This document shows positions 27,191 through 37,872 of a stretch of 64,000 bases of DNA, piece after piece. The notes under the pieces are model-generated. The model did no database searches, was not told the DNA's origin, and saw nothing but the letters and a program-made list of their open reading frames with translations. Source of the stretch: 40CM-4-68-19 sp036513415. Its GTDB lineage: Bacteria > Myxococcota > Myxococcia > Myxococcales > 40CM-4-68-19. Where the stretch lies: assembly GCA_036513415.1 (NCBI GenBank), contig DATBZA010000158.1, positions 61,497 to 125,496 of the forward strand, read 5' to 3'. Position 1 is the stretch's first letter; the number at the start of each line of letters is the position of its first letter. A program made the translations under genes and the position numbers.

Positions 27191-28717
27191 ATGAGCTTCG
27201 TCGAGTCCCATCTCCTCACCCTGGTGATCTTCCTTCCGGTGCTCGGCGCGGTCCTGATCGCGCTCTTGCCTCGCAGCGAGGGCGGGCAGCAGAAGGGCAT
27301 CGCCTTCCTCTTCAGCCTGCTCACGTTCCTGATCTCGATCCCGCTCTGGACCGGCTTCCGCGCCGGGTCGGGCCGCTACGCGTTCGAGCAGAGGACGGAG
27401 TGGGCGCCCGCTCTCGGCTTCAGTTACCACGTCGGGCTCGACGGCGTGGCGCTCCTGCTCTTCCTGCTCACCACCTTCCTCGGCCCGCTGGTGGTGCTCA
27501 GCTCGTGGAAATACATCCAGGAGCGGGTGAGCCTGTACTGCATCGCGCTCTTGCTCCTGGAGACGGCGATGCTGGGGACGCTGGGCGCGCTCGACCTCGT
27601 CCTCTTCTACGTGTTCTGGGAAGCGATGCTGATCCCGATGTACCTCCTGATCGGGATCTGGGGCAGCGAGCGGCGCATCTACGCGGCGGTCAAGTTCTTC
27701 CTCTTCACCTTCGTGGGCTCGGTGCTGATGCTCCTCGCCATCTTCTGGCTGTGGAGCAACGCCGGGCGGAAGAGCTTCGACTATGTCGACCTGCTCAACG
27801 CCGGCCTGGTGGATCCGTCGACGCAGAACTGGCTGTTCCTCGCCTTTGCCGTGGCTTTTGCCATCAAGGTGCCGGTCTGGCCGCTGCACACCTGGCTTCC
27901 GGATGCGCATACCGAAGCGCCAGCGGCGGGGTCGATCATCCTCGCGGGCGTCATGCTGAAGATGGGCACGTTCGGCTTCGTCCGGTACGCGATGCCCCTC
28001 TTCCCGCAGGCGGCGCTGGCCTGGGCGCCGACCATCGCCGTGCTGGGAGTGATCGGCATCATCTACGGCTCCTTGATGTGCATGGCGCAGACGGACATGA
28101 AGCGGCTGATCGCGTACTCGTCCGTCGCGCACCTCGGTTTCGTGATGCTCGGGCTCGCGGCCCTGACGCCCGAGGCGGTGAGCGGAGCGGTGCTGCAGAT
28201 GGTGAACCACGGCATCTCCACCGGCGCGCTGTTCCTGATGGTGGGCTTCCTCTACGAGCGGACGCACACCCGCGACCTCTCGGCCTACGGCGGAGTGGCG
28301 AAGGTCGCGCCGGCGATCGCGGCGACCTTCCTGGTGGTCACGCTGTCGTCGATCGGCCTGCCCGGCACCAACGGTTTCGTCGGGGAGTTCCTGGTCCTGA
28401 TCGGGACCTTCGCCTCGCGGACGATCGGCGGCGCGCCGCTGGCGGTGGCCGGTGCCACCGGCGTGATCCTGGGCGCCGTCTACATGCTCTGGATGTACCA
28501 GCGCGTCTTCTTCGGCCCGCCGCACAAGGCGGCCGAGCACGGCATCCCCGATCTGACCGTTCGCGAATGGTTCACGCTGGCGCCGATCCTGCTCGCGATC
28601 GTCGCCATCGGCTTCGCGCCCCAGCCCCTCCTCTCGGTGGTGAAGGAGCCGGTGGACGCGTTCGTGCAGCGGGTGAGCCGCCCGCCCCCGGTCCGGAAGG
28701 CGGAGGTCGAGCGATGA
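27191..28717 (+). CDS. nuoM: NADH-quinone oxidoreductase subunit M
   Basis: 508 residues, a second antiporter-like subunit with about fourteen helices. Motifs: VLFYVFWEAMLIPMYLLIG near residue 137 with the essential Glu, FAIKVPVWPLHTWLPDAHTE near 220 with Lys and the HTWLPDAH signature, and DMKRLIAYSSVAHLGFV near 302. The stop overlaps nuoN by 4 bases. Confidence 0.97.
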   Translation: MSFVESHLLTLVIFLPVLGAVLIALLPRSEGGQQKGIAFLFSLLTFLISIPLWTGFRAGSGRYAFEQRTEWAPALGFSYHVGLDGVALLLFLLTTFLGPLVVLSSWKYIQERVSLYCIALLLLETAMLGTLGALDLVLFYVFWEAMLIPMYLLIGIWGSERRIYAAVKFFLFTFVGSVLMLLAIFWLWSNAGRKSFDYVDLLNAGLVDPSTQNWLFLAFAVAFAIKVPVWPLHTWLPDAHTEAPAAGSIILAGVMLKMGTFGFVRYAMPLFPQAALAWAPTIAVLGVIGIIYGSLMCMAQTDMKRLIAYSSVAHLGFVMLGLAALTPEAVSGAVLQMVNHGISTGALFLMVGFLYERTHTRDLSAYGGVAKVAPAIAATFLVVTLSSIGLPGTNGFVGEFLVLIGTFASRTIGGAPLAVAGATGVILGAVYMLWMYQRVFFGPPHKAAEHGIPDLTVREWFTLAPILLAIVAIGFAPQPLLSVVKEPVDAFVQRVSRPPPVRKAEVER

Positions 28718-30315
28718 ACTTCGACCCGAACGACCTCCACGGCATCCTTCCCGCGCTCATCCTTTCCCTCGGCGCGCTCGTGCTCCTGACCAGCGAAGTC
28801 TTCCTGCGCGGCGTGAGGCCAGCGGTGCTCGGCGCCTCGACCGGTCCCGCCGAGGAGGCGCAGCGGAAGTTGCCTCCCGGCTCGGATTCGAAGCCCGAAG
28901 GGGCGGAGGCGCCGCCGGATCGCCGGTACCAGGCGTGGCTGACCGCCGCGTTCGCGGCGGGTGCCCTCTGGGCAGCGCTGGCGCAGATCAGCGACCCCGC
29001 TGTGCCGCTGTTCGGCGGATCGGCCGTGAGCGACGGATTCGCGCGCGTCATCGCCGCGGTCGTGTGCGGGGCCCTGCTGCTCTCGAGCATCGTCGCCTAC
29101 TCGTACCTCGAGTCGCTGCACGCCACTCGGGGCGAGTTCTACGCGCTCTCGCTGTTCTCGGCGGCGGGGATGTGCCTCCTGGCGCAGGCCACCGACCTGA
29201 TCGTCATCTTCCTCTCCCTGGAGGTGATGTCGCTCGCGGTCTATGCGCTCTGCGCCTGGCTCCGCCGCGGGAAGCGCCCGGCCGAGGCGGCGTTCAAGTA
29301 CTTCATCCTCGGCAGCTTTGCCTCCGCGCTCTTCCTCTACGGGGCAGCGCTCGCGTTCGGCGCCACCGGCTCGACGCGTCTCGCCGACGTCGCGAACGCG
29401 CTGCTCCACGGCGCCGCTCCGGGAGCGGAGAGGCTGCTGTATGCCGCGGCGGCGCTCCTGACCGCGGGGTTCGCCTTCAAGGTCGCAGCGGTCCCCTTCC
29501 ACATGTGGGTGCCGGACGTGTACGAAGGCGCCCCCGCCCCGGTGACGGGCTTCATGGCGGCAGGCGTGAAGGCTGCCGCGTTCGCGGTCCTGGTGAGGAT
29601 CCTGGTCTCGGGCTTCGGAGGCGGGTCCGGCGATCTGATCCTGGTGGACTGGGGCGGGCTCTTGGTGTGGCTCGCGGCGCTGACGATGCTGGTGGGCAAC
29701 CTGCTCGCCATTCCCCAGCGCAGCGTCAAGCGCATGCTGGCCTACTCTTCCATCGCCCACGCCGGTTACCTGCTCATCGCGGTCGCATCGATGCAAAAGG
29801 CCCCGCCCCGGGTGGACGCGGCACAGGGACTGCTCTTCTACCTCGCGGCCTACGCCGCCACGGTGATCGGCGCATTCGGCGTGGTGGCGGTCATCGAGCG
29901 CCGGCTCGCGCTCAGCGGCAACAGCGACGACCTCTCCTCGTGGTCAGGCCTCTCGGAGCGCCACCCCGGCCTTGCCGCCGCGATGTCCCTGTTCATGATC
30001 TCGCTCGCCGGGGTGCCGCCTACGGCGGGGTTCATGGCCAAGCTGACGGTGTTTCGCGCCGCCATCGAGGCCGGCCTCACCCCGCTGGCGGTCTTCGGCG
30101 TCCTCACCAGCGTCGCGGGCCTCTACTACTACCTGCGCGTCGTCGTGTACGTGTACATGTACCCGAGCTCGAAGGGGCAGCCGATCCAGGGCGGCCGCCT
30201 CCTCTCCGCCGGCCTGGCCATCGCAGGCTGCGCCCTCATCGTCCTCTGGATGGGCGTCCAACCCGGCACCTTCGCGGCCTTTACCCAATCCGCCGCCAAC
30301 GCCTTCGCGCGCTAG
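28714..30315 (+). CDS. nuoN: NADH-quinone oxidoreductase subunit N
   Basis: 533 residues. The start comes from the ATGA overlap with nuoM. Antiporter-like motifs are FLSLEVMSLAVYALCAWLRR near residue 169, FKVAAVPFHMWVPDVYEGAP near 255 and SVKRMLAYSSIAHAGYLLIA near 337. The N-terminal loop at about 35-70 (GASTGPAEEAQRKLPPGSD and following) is longer and more polar than usual. This is the last gene of the cluster, and the MITE-like copy B begins six bases after the stop, where a terminator would be expected. Confidence 0.96.
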   Translation: MNFDPNDLHGILPALILSLGALVLLTSEVFLRGVRPAVLGASTGPAEEAQRKLPPGSDSKPEGAEAPPDRRYQAWLTAAFAAGALWAALAQISDPAVPLFGGSAVSDGFARVIAAVVCGALLLSSIVAYSYLESLHATRGEFYALSLFSAAGMCLLAQATDLIVIFLSLEVMSLAVYALCAWLRRGKRPAEAAFKYFILGSFASALFLYGAALAFGATGSTRLADVANALLHGAAPGAERLLYAAAALLTAGFAFKVAAVPFHMWVPDVYEGAPAPVTGFMAAGVKAAAFAVLVRILVSGFGGGSGDLILVDWGGLLVWLAALTMLVGNLLAIPQRSVKRMLAYSSIAHAGYLLIAVASMQKAPPRVDAAQGLLFYLAAYAATVIGAFGVVAVIERRLALSGNSDDLSSWSGLSERHPGLAAAMSLFMISLAGVPPTAGFMAKLTVFRAAIEAGLTPLAVFGVLTSVAGLYYYLRVVVYVYMYPSSKGQPIQGGRLLSAGLAIAGCALIVLWMGVQPGTFAAFTQSAANAFAR

Positions 30316-30320
30316 AAGCA

Positions 30321-30495
30321 AGATCAAACGCCGAGCACGCAGAGCACGCCGAGGCGGAAACGTCGTCTCAAGAAGTCATTTTTTTGGTTTGGTCGGTGAT
30401 GACCCCGACCTTCGGAGCAACTCCGAGGTCGCGGTTGGCGAGATGATCACAACCCCCCCAACCTCGGCGTGCTCGGCGTGCTCGGCGTTTGATCT
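30321..30495. repeat. MITE-like inverted-repeat element, copy B
   Basis: About 175 bases. The left end (AGATCAAACGCCGAGCACGC followed by a second GAGCACGCC unit and GAGG) pairs with the right end over about 34 bases with one mismatch. The interior has a run of T and the same blocks as copy A, including the small hairpin CGGAGCAACTCCG. It fills the space between convergent nuoN and the Smr gene and could act as a bidirectional terminator. Confidence 0.87.
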
Positions 30496-30500
30496 GAAGC

Positions 30501-31163
30501 TCAGGATTTCTTCAACAGGACATAGATGGCGCCGGTGCCGCCGTCGTGAGGGCGCGAGGAGGAGAAGGCGAGCACGTGGCGGGCGAAGCGGGCCGTGTGC
30601 ATCCAGCGTTTGAGGGCTTCCTTGAGGACCGGGACTTGATCCTTGGAATGAAGGCCGCGCCCGTGGACCACCAGGACGCAGCGCTTTCGTTGCTGTCGCG
30701 ACTTGGAGAGGAAGGATTCGAGCTCCGTCTTGGCTTCGTCCTTGAGCATCCCGTGCAGGTCGACGTGGTCCTGGATGGCGAACTCGCCGCGCCGGAGCTT
30801 TCGCACCACCCGGGGATCGAGGCCGCGGGCGTGGCCCTCGATGAACTCGTCGGTGTCCGCGATGTCGAACGGCACCTCGCCGGTGACCAGCGCGCGAAGC
30901 TCGTCGTACACTTCCAGATCGGGATCCAGCGCCGCTGGCGCTACCGACAGCGGCGTTGGACCCGGCTTGACGCGGCGGCTCCGGTCCGAGAGCGGCGTCG
31001 TGCCGTCGACCGCGACGGTCCACAGCTCGTCCTCGTTCAGCTCGTGCTGCTGGCGGGGCGCTGGCGGCTCGGGCGCCGGAGGAGACTTGGGAGCCGGCGG
31101 AGGCGGGGCCGGGGGCAGCTTGACGCCGGAGAAGGGGTTGTTGAAGGGCTTCTTCTTCGGCAC
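30501..31163 (-). CDS. Smr-domain protein
   Basis: 220 residues from a GTG. The first 45 residues are basic and proline-rich (repeated PPAP), then a charged region. The Smr domain occupies about residues 130-220, with the signature VDLHGMLKDEAKTELESFL near 133, VHGRGLHSKDQVPVLKEAL near 164 and the final RPHDGGTGAIYVLLKK. Smr domains nick or cleave nucleic acids in MutS2 and act in stalled-ribosome rescue as SmrB; stand-alone forms like this one are mostly uncharacterised. Its stop is five bases from the repeat element. Confidence 0.9.
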   Translation of the reverse strand: MPKKKPFNNPFSGVKLPPAPPPPAPKSPPAPEPPAPRQQHELNEDELWTVAVDGTTPLSDRSRRVKPGPTPLSVAPAALDPDLEVYDELRALVTGEVPFDIADTDEFIEGHARGLDPRVVRKLRRGEFAIQDHVDLHGMLKDEAKTELESFLSKSRQQRKRCVLVVHGRGLHSKDQVPVLKEALKRWMHTARFARHVLAFSSSRPHDGGTGAIYVLLKKS

Positions 31164-31200
31164 CCGCGGAGCGTAACCCGGGACCGCGCGACGCGCTTCG

Positions 31201-31222
31201 TGACCTCGCTCAAGCGTAGCCC
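31201..31222 (-). repeat. 22-bp intergenic repeat, copy 2
   Basis: Perfect reverse complement of 12786-12807. Here it lies between the Smr gene and the sigma-54 regulator. TAGCCCC near 31217 can also pair with GGGGCTA near 31242, so the copy may sit in a terminator-like hairpin. Confidence 0.6.
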
Positions 31223-31245
31223 CTGGGTCACCTCGGTGGCCGGGG

Positions 31246-32649
<1,404 letters not shown>

Positions 32650-32660
32650 ATCCTGAAGAC

Positions 32661-34397
32661 CTAACCCGATTGTCCTTCCAACGGAAGCCGCAGCCGGAAT
32701 TCGGCGCCCGGGCTGACGCGGCCCAGATCGATGGTCCCGCCATGACCCTCCACGATCCGGCGGACGACCGCCAGTCCCAGCCCCGTTCCGGTGGCCTTGG
32801 TGGTGAAGAAGGGCTGGAAGATCTTGTCCACGATATCCGCGGCGATGCCGGCCCCGCTGTCCTGCACCACGATCTCCGCGCAAGGCCGTCCGTCGATGGC
32901 GCCGCGCGAGGACCGCACGTCCAGGTGTCCGGCGCGCGGCATGGCCTGGTACGCGTTGAGGAACAGGTTCACCAGCGCTTGCCTGAGCAGGCGCGCGTCG
33001 GCGCGGACGGTGGCGGCGTCCTCTGCTACCCGGACCGTGGCGGCGACGTTTTCCGCGCCGGCACCGGCCTGCTGGCGCGCCGACTCGATCGCCTCCTCGA
33101 AGAGCGGCCGCAGCGGAACGGGCTGCAGCGCGGGCTGCACAGGGCGCGAGTAGTCGAGGAGGTCGCCCACCATCCGGTTCAGGCGATCGGCTTCCTCGCC
33201 GATGATGTCGAGGAGCAGCGCGGCATCGCCCTGCGGCTTGAGGATGCGGCGCAGGCTTCCCACCGAGTTGAAGATCACTCCCAGCGGATTGCGCACCTCG
33301 TGCGCGATGGAGGCGGACAGCTCGCCGAGGGCGGCCATGCGCTCGCGATCGATCAGCTCCTTCTGCGTGCGGGCCAGCTCGGCGTAGCTGGTGCGCAGAG
33401 CGTCGTAGAGCCGCGCGGAGAGCAGCGCCAGGGCGAGCTGGCCGGCCACCGCCAGCGCCCGGTCCGTCTCGGCGCGGGTGAAGCTGCGCGCGTGCTCGTC
33501 GAGGATCAGCGCGACCCCCAGCACCTCGTCGCGCGCGATCAGGGGTACGGCAAGCCGGGTGCGCGGGGTGGACGGCGCGGCGGGGCCCGGCGCCGGTTCC
33601 GGAACCTGAAGGACCCGGCGCTCGCGAAAGGCGGTCATGGCGACCGACTCCGCCTCCAGATCCAGGGTGGCGCCCTCCGGCGCCCCGACGTGGAACCGGA
33701 GCGTGGGCTCACGCAGGTCGGGGAGCACGACGAACCAATTGTCGGCATCCAGCAGGCGCCGCAGCGTCTCGCCCCCGAGCTCCAGCAGCGGCCGCACCTC
33801 GAAGGATCCCGCCAGCCGCCGCGCCACGTCGTTGAGGACGGTCATCTCTTCGGCCTGGGCGCGCAGCTCGGAATTGCGCCGGTCCAGCTCCTCGAGCCGC
33901 CGGACGGTCTCCAGGGCCGCGCCGAGCTGCTTTCCCAGCAGCCCGAACGCGTTGGCGATGGTCGCGTCGAGATCGGAGCCGGAGCAGGAGAAGAGGAAGG
34001 TCGGCGCACCGCCGATCGGGATCGACGCGATGATCGCCTGGGGTGGCGCGCTCGTGAAGAGCTCGCGCGGTTTGTCGAAGCCCTTGGCGATGAGGCCCGG
34101 CAGGTCTTCGATCAGCGTTCCTTCGGTCGAGGACCCCCGAGGCATCGGGAAGGCCGAATCGGGGATCCAATCCGGCCACCGCGCCTGGATGGAGGTGATG
34201 AACGGGTTGCCTGTGCCCGCCTCCAGGATCCGGAAGCAGCCGGCCCCCAGCTCGCAGAGGGTGACCGAGAGGCCGAGCTTCCGCAGCTCCGCGGCCGCCA
34301 CCTTCAGGATCCCCGCCTGCGTCTGCTCGCGCTGGGCCGCCACCGCCACGTCGACGAACCCGCGGATCAGGATGGCGCTGCGCGCGGCGCCGGTCAT
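32661..34397 (-). CDS. Cytosolic GAF-domain sensor histidine kinase
   Basis: 578 residues without membrane segments. Two GAF-like sensor regions (about 20-165 and 190-335) precede a dimerisation/phosphoacceptor domain with SASIAHEVRNPLG near 360. The ATPase domain has the N box LFLNAYQAM, G1 DSGAGI, F box KIFQPFFTTK and G2 GTGLGLAV. It should phosphorylate the NtrC-type regulator encoded next. Its ATG overlaps the selB stop by 4 bases, so sensor and elongation factor are co-translated. The signal sensed is unknown. Confidence 0.93.
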   Translation of the reverse strand: MTGAARSAILIRGFVDVAVAAQREQTQAGILKVAAAELRKLGLSVTLCELGAGCFRILEAGTGNPFITSIQARWPDWIPDSAFPMPRGSSTEGTLIEDLPGLIAKGFDKPRELFTSAPPQAIIASIPIGGAPTFLFSCSGSDLDATIANAFGLLGKQLGAALETVRRLEELDRRNSELRAQAEEMTVLNDVARRLAGSFEVRPLLELGGETLRRLLDADNWFVVLPDLREPTLRFHVGAPEGATLDLEAESVAMTAFRERRVLQVPEPAPGPAAPSTPRTRLAVPLIARDEVLGVALILDEHARSFTRAETDRALAVAGQLALALLSARLYDALRTSYAELARTQKELIDRERMAALGELSASIAHEVRNPLGVIFNSVGSLRRILKPQGDAALLLDIIGEEADRLNRMVGDLLDYSRPVQPALQPVPLRPLFEEAIESARQQAGAGAENVAATVRVAEDAATVRADARLLRQALVNLFLNAYQAMPRAGHLDVRSSRGAIDGRPCAEIVVQDSGAGIAADIVDKIFQPFFTTKATGTGLGLAVVRRIVEGHGGTIDLGRVSPGAEFRLRLPLEGQSG

Positions 34398-36409
34398 CGA
34401 TCGGCCTTGCGCAGCACGCGCTTGTCGCCGATGCGCAGCGTGAGCTTCTCGCGGTCGAAGTATTCCAGCAGGGGAATGGCGAACTTGCGCGTCAACCCGG
34501 TGAGCTCCTTGAACGACTGGGCGTCGATGGAGCCGTGCTGCGAGAGGTGGGAGAGCAGGCGCCGCCGCAGGTCCATCAGCGGCGTCGCTCCGAACCAGAG
34601 CTCCTCGCTGACCTTGCTGGCGCGGCCCGAGCCCGCCAGCGCTTTCAGGAGCGCCTGCGTGCGCTGCGGCGTCTGGCCGATCAGCGCGGGCAGCTCGTCG
34701 GCGCGGGGAGGCGAGAGGCCGGCGCCCTCCAGGACGCCCGCGAGCCTCTCCTGGGCATCCGCGTCGGGCCCGGACAGCTTGGCGGTGGCGCCCGGCGGGT
34801 GGACGCGCTCCGCGTCCGCGCGCAGCTCCCCGCGCTCGGCGAGCGACGCCAGCGCCTTGGCGAACAGCTTTTGCGGCGGCGCTCCGGCCCGCTGGCGCAG
34901 CTCCTCGCGCGCAATGCTCGGTTCGATGGAGTCGCGCTGGGAGTGCTCGCGCAAGCGCGCCAGCACCTTGGCGTCGAGCACGCCGAGGACGTCCTTGTGC
35001 GCATAGAGGCGCGCTTCCCGATCGAACAGCACGGCCTTGCCGGCCTGCGCCAGGCGCTCGAGCGCCCTCTCTGCCGACTTGACCGTGAACGCGCCGCGCG
35101 CGGCCAGGCGCTGGGCCGAGGCGCCAGGGTATCCGGATTCGAGCAAGAGCTGGTCCGCTTGCGCCAGCGGGTCCTCTCCCGCGAGCGCCTGCAGCGCCGC
35201 CGCGTCGGGCTCCCGCCTGCGGCGCTTGCGCGAGGCGACGGCCAGGATGCGGCCTCCTCCGAGCGTGGACGCGTGCGCGCGGGTTCCTACGCTAGGGGAC
35301 ACCATTGGATGGTGTCCCCGCCCCGGCGGTGCCTTGGGCAGCTCGCCGCGGAGCAGGAAGCGCAGCCCGGCGATGGCGGCCGCTGGCTGCGACAGGCGAA
35401 GCTGCCCGAGCGCGCGCTCGCCGGGCGCGAGCTGCGCGCGATCCACCAGGGCGACCACGCAGGGCACTTGCGCGGTGCCGATGTGCGCCAAGAGCCGCGC
35501 CCGGTCGCGCAAAGGGCGCGCGGCCCAAGGCAGCAGCTCGATCTCCACATCGAGGACCTGCGCCGCGCCCACCGACTCCAGGGTCCCCGCCTGAACCAGC
35601 GCCGCGCCGCGCGGAGCGTCGTGCACTTCGATCCCCGCCAGGTTGGCCGCGGTGCGCTGGCCGGCGCGCGCCTTGTCGATCGGCGCGCCATGGACCTGGA
35701 CGCCGCGCACGCGCACGCCGCGTGCTCGCGCGCCCGCCCCGGCCAGATCGACTTCGTCGCCCGGGGCGAGCGCGCCAGAAAACAGGGTCCCGGTGATGAC
35801 GGTGCCGAATCCCTTGACCGCGAAGGCCCGGTCGAGCGGAAGGAAGAGCGGCGCCTGCTCGGGTCGCGGCGCAGCCTGCCGCGCCTTGACGGCGGCGGCG
35901 ACGGCGCCGATCAGCTCCGGCAGCCCCTTCCCGGTCCGGGCGGACACCTCTACGATGGGCGCTCCCTCGAGGAACGTTCCTTGCACCAGCTCCCGCAGCT
36001 CCAGGGTGAGCAGCTCCCGGTGGTCGGCCCCGAGATCAGGGAGGAGGTCGGCCTTGGTCATGGCGATCACGCCGGCCTGGACCCCCAGAAGCCGCAGCAC
36101 GTCCAGGTGCTCGGCGGTCTGCGGCATCGGGCCCTCGTCCGCCGCGACGCAAAGGATGGCGACGTCGATTCCGCCGGCCGCTCCGACCATCGCGCGCAGG
36201 AAGCGCTCGTGGCCCGGCACGTCCACGACGCCCGCGATGCCCACCCCGGGCAACGCCAGATTCGCGTACCCGGCTTCCAGCGTGATGCCGCGCCGCTTCT
36301 CCTCGGGGAGGCGGTCGGTGTCGATCCCGGTGAGCGCCTTCACCAGCGCCGTCTTGCCGTGGTCGACGTGTCCCGCGGTCCCGATCACGACGCGAAGGGG
36401 GCTGGTCAT
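34394..36409 (-). CDS. selB: Selenocysteine-specific elongation factor SelB
   Basis: 671 residues. The GTPase domain has GTAGHVDHGK near residue 9, DVPGHE near 57 and TKAD near 112; EF-Tu-like domains II and III follow (AVKGFGTVITGTLFSG, TLGGGRILAV), then C-terminal winged helices that bind the SECIS hairpin. It delivers Sec-tRNA to in-frame UGA codons. The start is fixed by the ATGA overlap with astD. Between the domain III strand FLLRGELPK and TLGGG lies an extra segment of roughly 20 residues (APPGRGHHPMVSPSVG and following) encoded by a perfect DNA palindrome. No selenoprotein, selA, selC or selD was recognised in the window. Confidence 0.95.
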   Translation of the reverse strand: MTSPLRVVIGTAGHVDHGKTALVKALTGIDTDRLPEEKRRGITLEAGYANLALPGVGIAGVVDVPGHERFLRAMVGAAGGIDVAILCVAADEGPMPQTAEHLDVLRLLGVQAGVIAMTKADLLPDLGADHRELLTLELRELVQGTFLEGAPIVEVSARTGKGLPELIGAVAAAVKARQAAPRPEQAPLFLPLDRAFAVKGFGTVITGTLFSGALAPGDEVDLAGAGARARGVRVRGVQVHGAPIDKARAGQRTAANLAGIEVHDAPRGAALVQAGTLESVGAAQVLDVEIELLPWAARPLRDRARLLAHIGTAQVPCVVALVDRAQLAPGERALGQLRLSQPAAAIAGLRFLLRGELPKAPPGRGHHPMVSPSVGTRAHASTLGGGRILAVASRKRRRREPDAAALQALAGEDPLAQADQLLLESGYPGASAQRLAARGAFTVKSAERALERLAQAGKAVLFDREARLYAHKDVLGVLDAKVLARLREHSQRDSIEPSIAREELRQRAGAPPQKLFAKALASLAERGELRADAERVHPPGATAKLSGPDADAQERLAGVLEGAGLSPPRADELPALIGQTPQRTQALLKALAGSGRASKVSEELWFGATPLMDLRRRLLSHLSQHGSIDAQSFKELTGLTRKFAIPLLEYFDREKLTLRIGDKRVLRKADR
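35295..35319. repeat. REP-like perfect palindrome inside selB
   Basis: GGGGACACCAT, three-base loop TGG, then ATGGTGTCCCC: eleven perfect base pairs in a coding region. It keeps the selB reading frame and encodes part of an insertion relative to the usual SelB domain III. Confidence 0.75.
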
Positions 36410-37869
36410 TCGTCCACCCAGGCCACGCCAGGAGCGAGCTTGTTCCGATCGAACGCGCCGTTTCCCCGCAGGACCGCGACGGGCGCGGAGCAGTAGAGCG
36501 TGCTCCACAAGGCGGCGGGACGGTGGTTGCCGCTCCGCTTCAGTCCCCCGAAGGGCAGCCGCCCGCTCGCGCCCACGGTCGGGGCGTTCCAGTTCACTAC
36601 GCCGCATTCGAGCGCGCGCTGGCAGCGGTCGAAGGTCTGTTCGCTGCGGGTGTGCACGCTCGCCGCCAGGCCATAATCGGTGGCGTTCGCGATCTGCAAC
36701 GCCTCCTCTTCAGAGCCGGCGGGATAGACGGCGAGGTCGGGACCGAACAGCTCTTCGCGCTCGTAGGCCGAGCTTCGCCGCTGGCCGACGAAGTGGACGG
36801 AAGGGCTCACGTAGCAACCCTCGAGCCCGCGGGGCTGGAGCCGGCGCGCGTCCAGCAAGGTCTCCGCCTCGGCCGCGCGGATGCCGCGCTCGAACTTCTC
36901 CAGCGCGGCCGGCGAGGCGAGCGGGCCCATGAACACGCCTTCGTCGAGCGGGTGCCCGATGGACAGCTTGCGCGCGAGCTGCACGATGCGCTGGGCGAAT
37001 CGGCGCGCGTCGCCCACCACGATGGCGCGCGAGGCCGCGGTGCAGCGCTGCCCGGCGGAGACGAACGCCGAGAAGAGCACGTCGTAGGCCGCCTTCTCCA
37101 GATCGGCGTCCGCCAGGACGACGGCGGCGTTCTTGCCTCCCATCTCCAGCGCCAGCAGCTTCGTCCGGCCCTGGTTGGCCTTCTGGATGGCCTGGCCGAC
37201 GGCCCAGCTCCCCGTGAACAGAATGCCGTCGACCCCTTCATGCGCGGCCAGCGCCGCTCCCACCGCGGGCCCGCCCTGCACGAGATTGAAGAGGCCGCGC
37301 GGGACGCCGGCCTGGTCCAGGCATCGCGCGTACACTTCCGCAGCGTGCGGGGCAACGTCGCTGGGCTTGAAGACCACGGCGTTTCCGCAGGCGAGGGCGG
37401 GCAGGATGTGCCCGTTTGGGAGGTGCACGGGGAAGTTGAACGGCCCAAGCACGGCCAGAACACCCAGGGGCCGGAACCGGCACTCCGCCCCGGGCTGCCC
37501 CGGCGCAGGGAACGGGGAGACCAACTTCATGCCTTCGTCGGCGGTGATGGCCGCCTTGGCGCTGCAAGCCTGCGCCTCGGTGCGGGCCTCCCAGAGCGGC
37601 TTTCCCACGTCGAGCGCGATGGCGCGGGCCAGCTCTTCCTCATGGTCCTTGAGCGCCACGCCGATGCGGCGCACGAGCTGCTCGCGGTCGCCCGATGGAC
37701 GCGCGGCGAAGGCGGGCTGCGCCTCCCGAGCGGCGGCGACCGCGGCGTCGGCCTGGGACACCGCCCAGGGATGGCGCCCGAGCAGCATCGAGAGATCCGC
37801 CGGGGAGCGGTCCTCGATCACTCCGTCGGGCGCTTTGGGGTCGGCCCAGCTGCCAGCTATGAAGTCCAT
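36406..37869 (-). CDS. astD: Succinylglutamate-semialdehyde dehydrogenase (AstD-like)
   Basis: 487 residues, an NAD-dependent aldehyde dehydrogenase. Seen are GPFNFPVHLPNGHILPAL near residue 141, the cofactor loop FTGSWAVGQAI near 216, the general base in LEMGGKN near 243 and the catalytic cysteine in AGQRCTAASRA near 277. AstD oxidises N-succinylglutamate 5-semialdehyde to N-succinylglutamate in the arginine succinyltransferase pathway; the opening (DFIAGSW) and the AstA neighbour three bases upstream support this choice over other aldehyde dehydrogenases. astB, astC and astE are not in the window. Confidence 0.9.
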   Translation of the reverse strand: MDFIAGSWADPKAPDGVIEDRSPADLSMLLGRHPWAVSQADAAVAAAREAQPAFAARPSGDREQLVRRIGVALKDHEEELARAIALDVGKPLWEARTEAQACSAKAAITADEGMKLVSPFPAPGQPGAECRFRPLGVLAVLGPFNFPVHLPNGHILPALACGNAVVFKPSDVAPHAAEVYARCLDQAGVPRGLFNLVQGGPAVGAALAAHEGVDGILFTGSWAVGQAIQKANQGRTKLLALEMGGKNAAVVLADADLEKAAYDVLFSAFVSAGQRCTAASRAIVVGDARRFAQRIVQLARKLSIGHPLDEGVFMGPLASPAALEKFERGIRAAEAETLLDARRLQPRGLEGCYVSPSVHFVGQRRSSAYEREELFGPDLAVYPAGSEEEALQIANATDYGLAASVHTRSEQTFDRCQRALECGVVNWNAPTVGASGRLPFGGLKRSGNHRPAALWSTLYCSAPVAVLRGNGAFDRNKLAPGVAWVDE

Positions 37870-37872
37870 CGG

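Noticed and set aside
30321..30495. Short open frames with an Ala-Glu-His repeated pattern through the inverted-repeat elements
   Set aside because: The pattern merely reflects the 9-base DNA unit read in frame and differs between copies.
34394..36409. Idea that a nearby gene uses selenocysteine because selB is present
   Set aside because: No gene in the window has an in-frame TGA within a conserved domain that I could identify.
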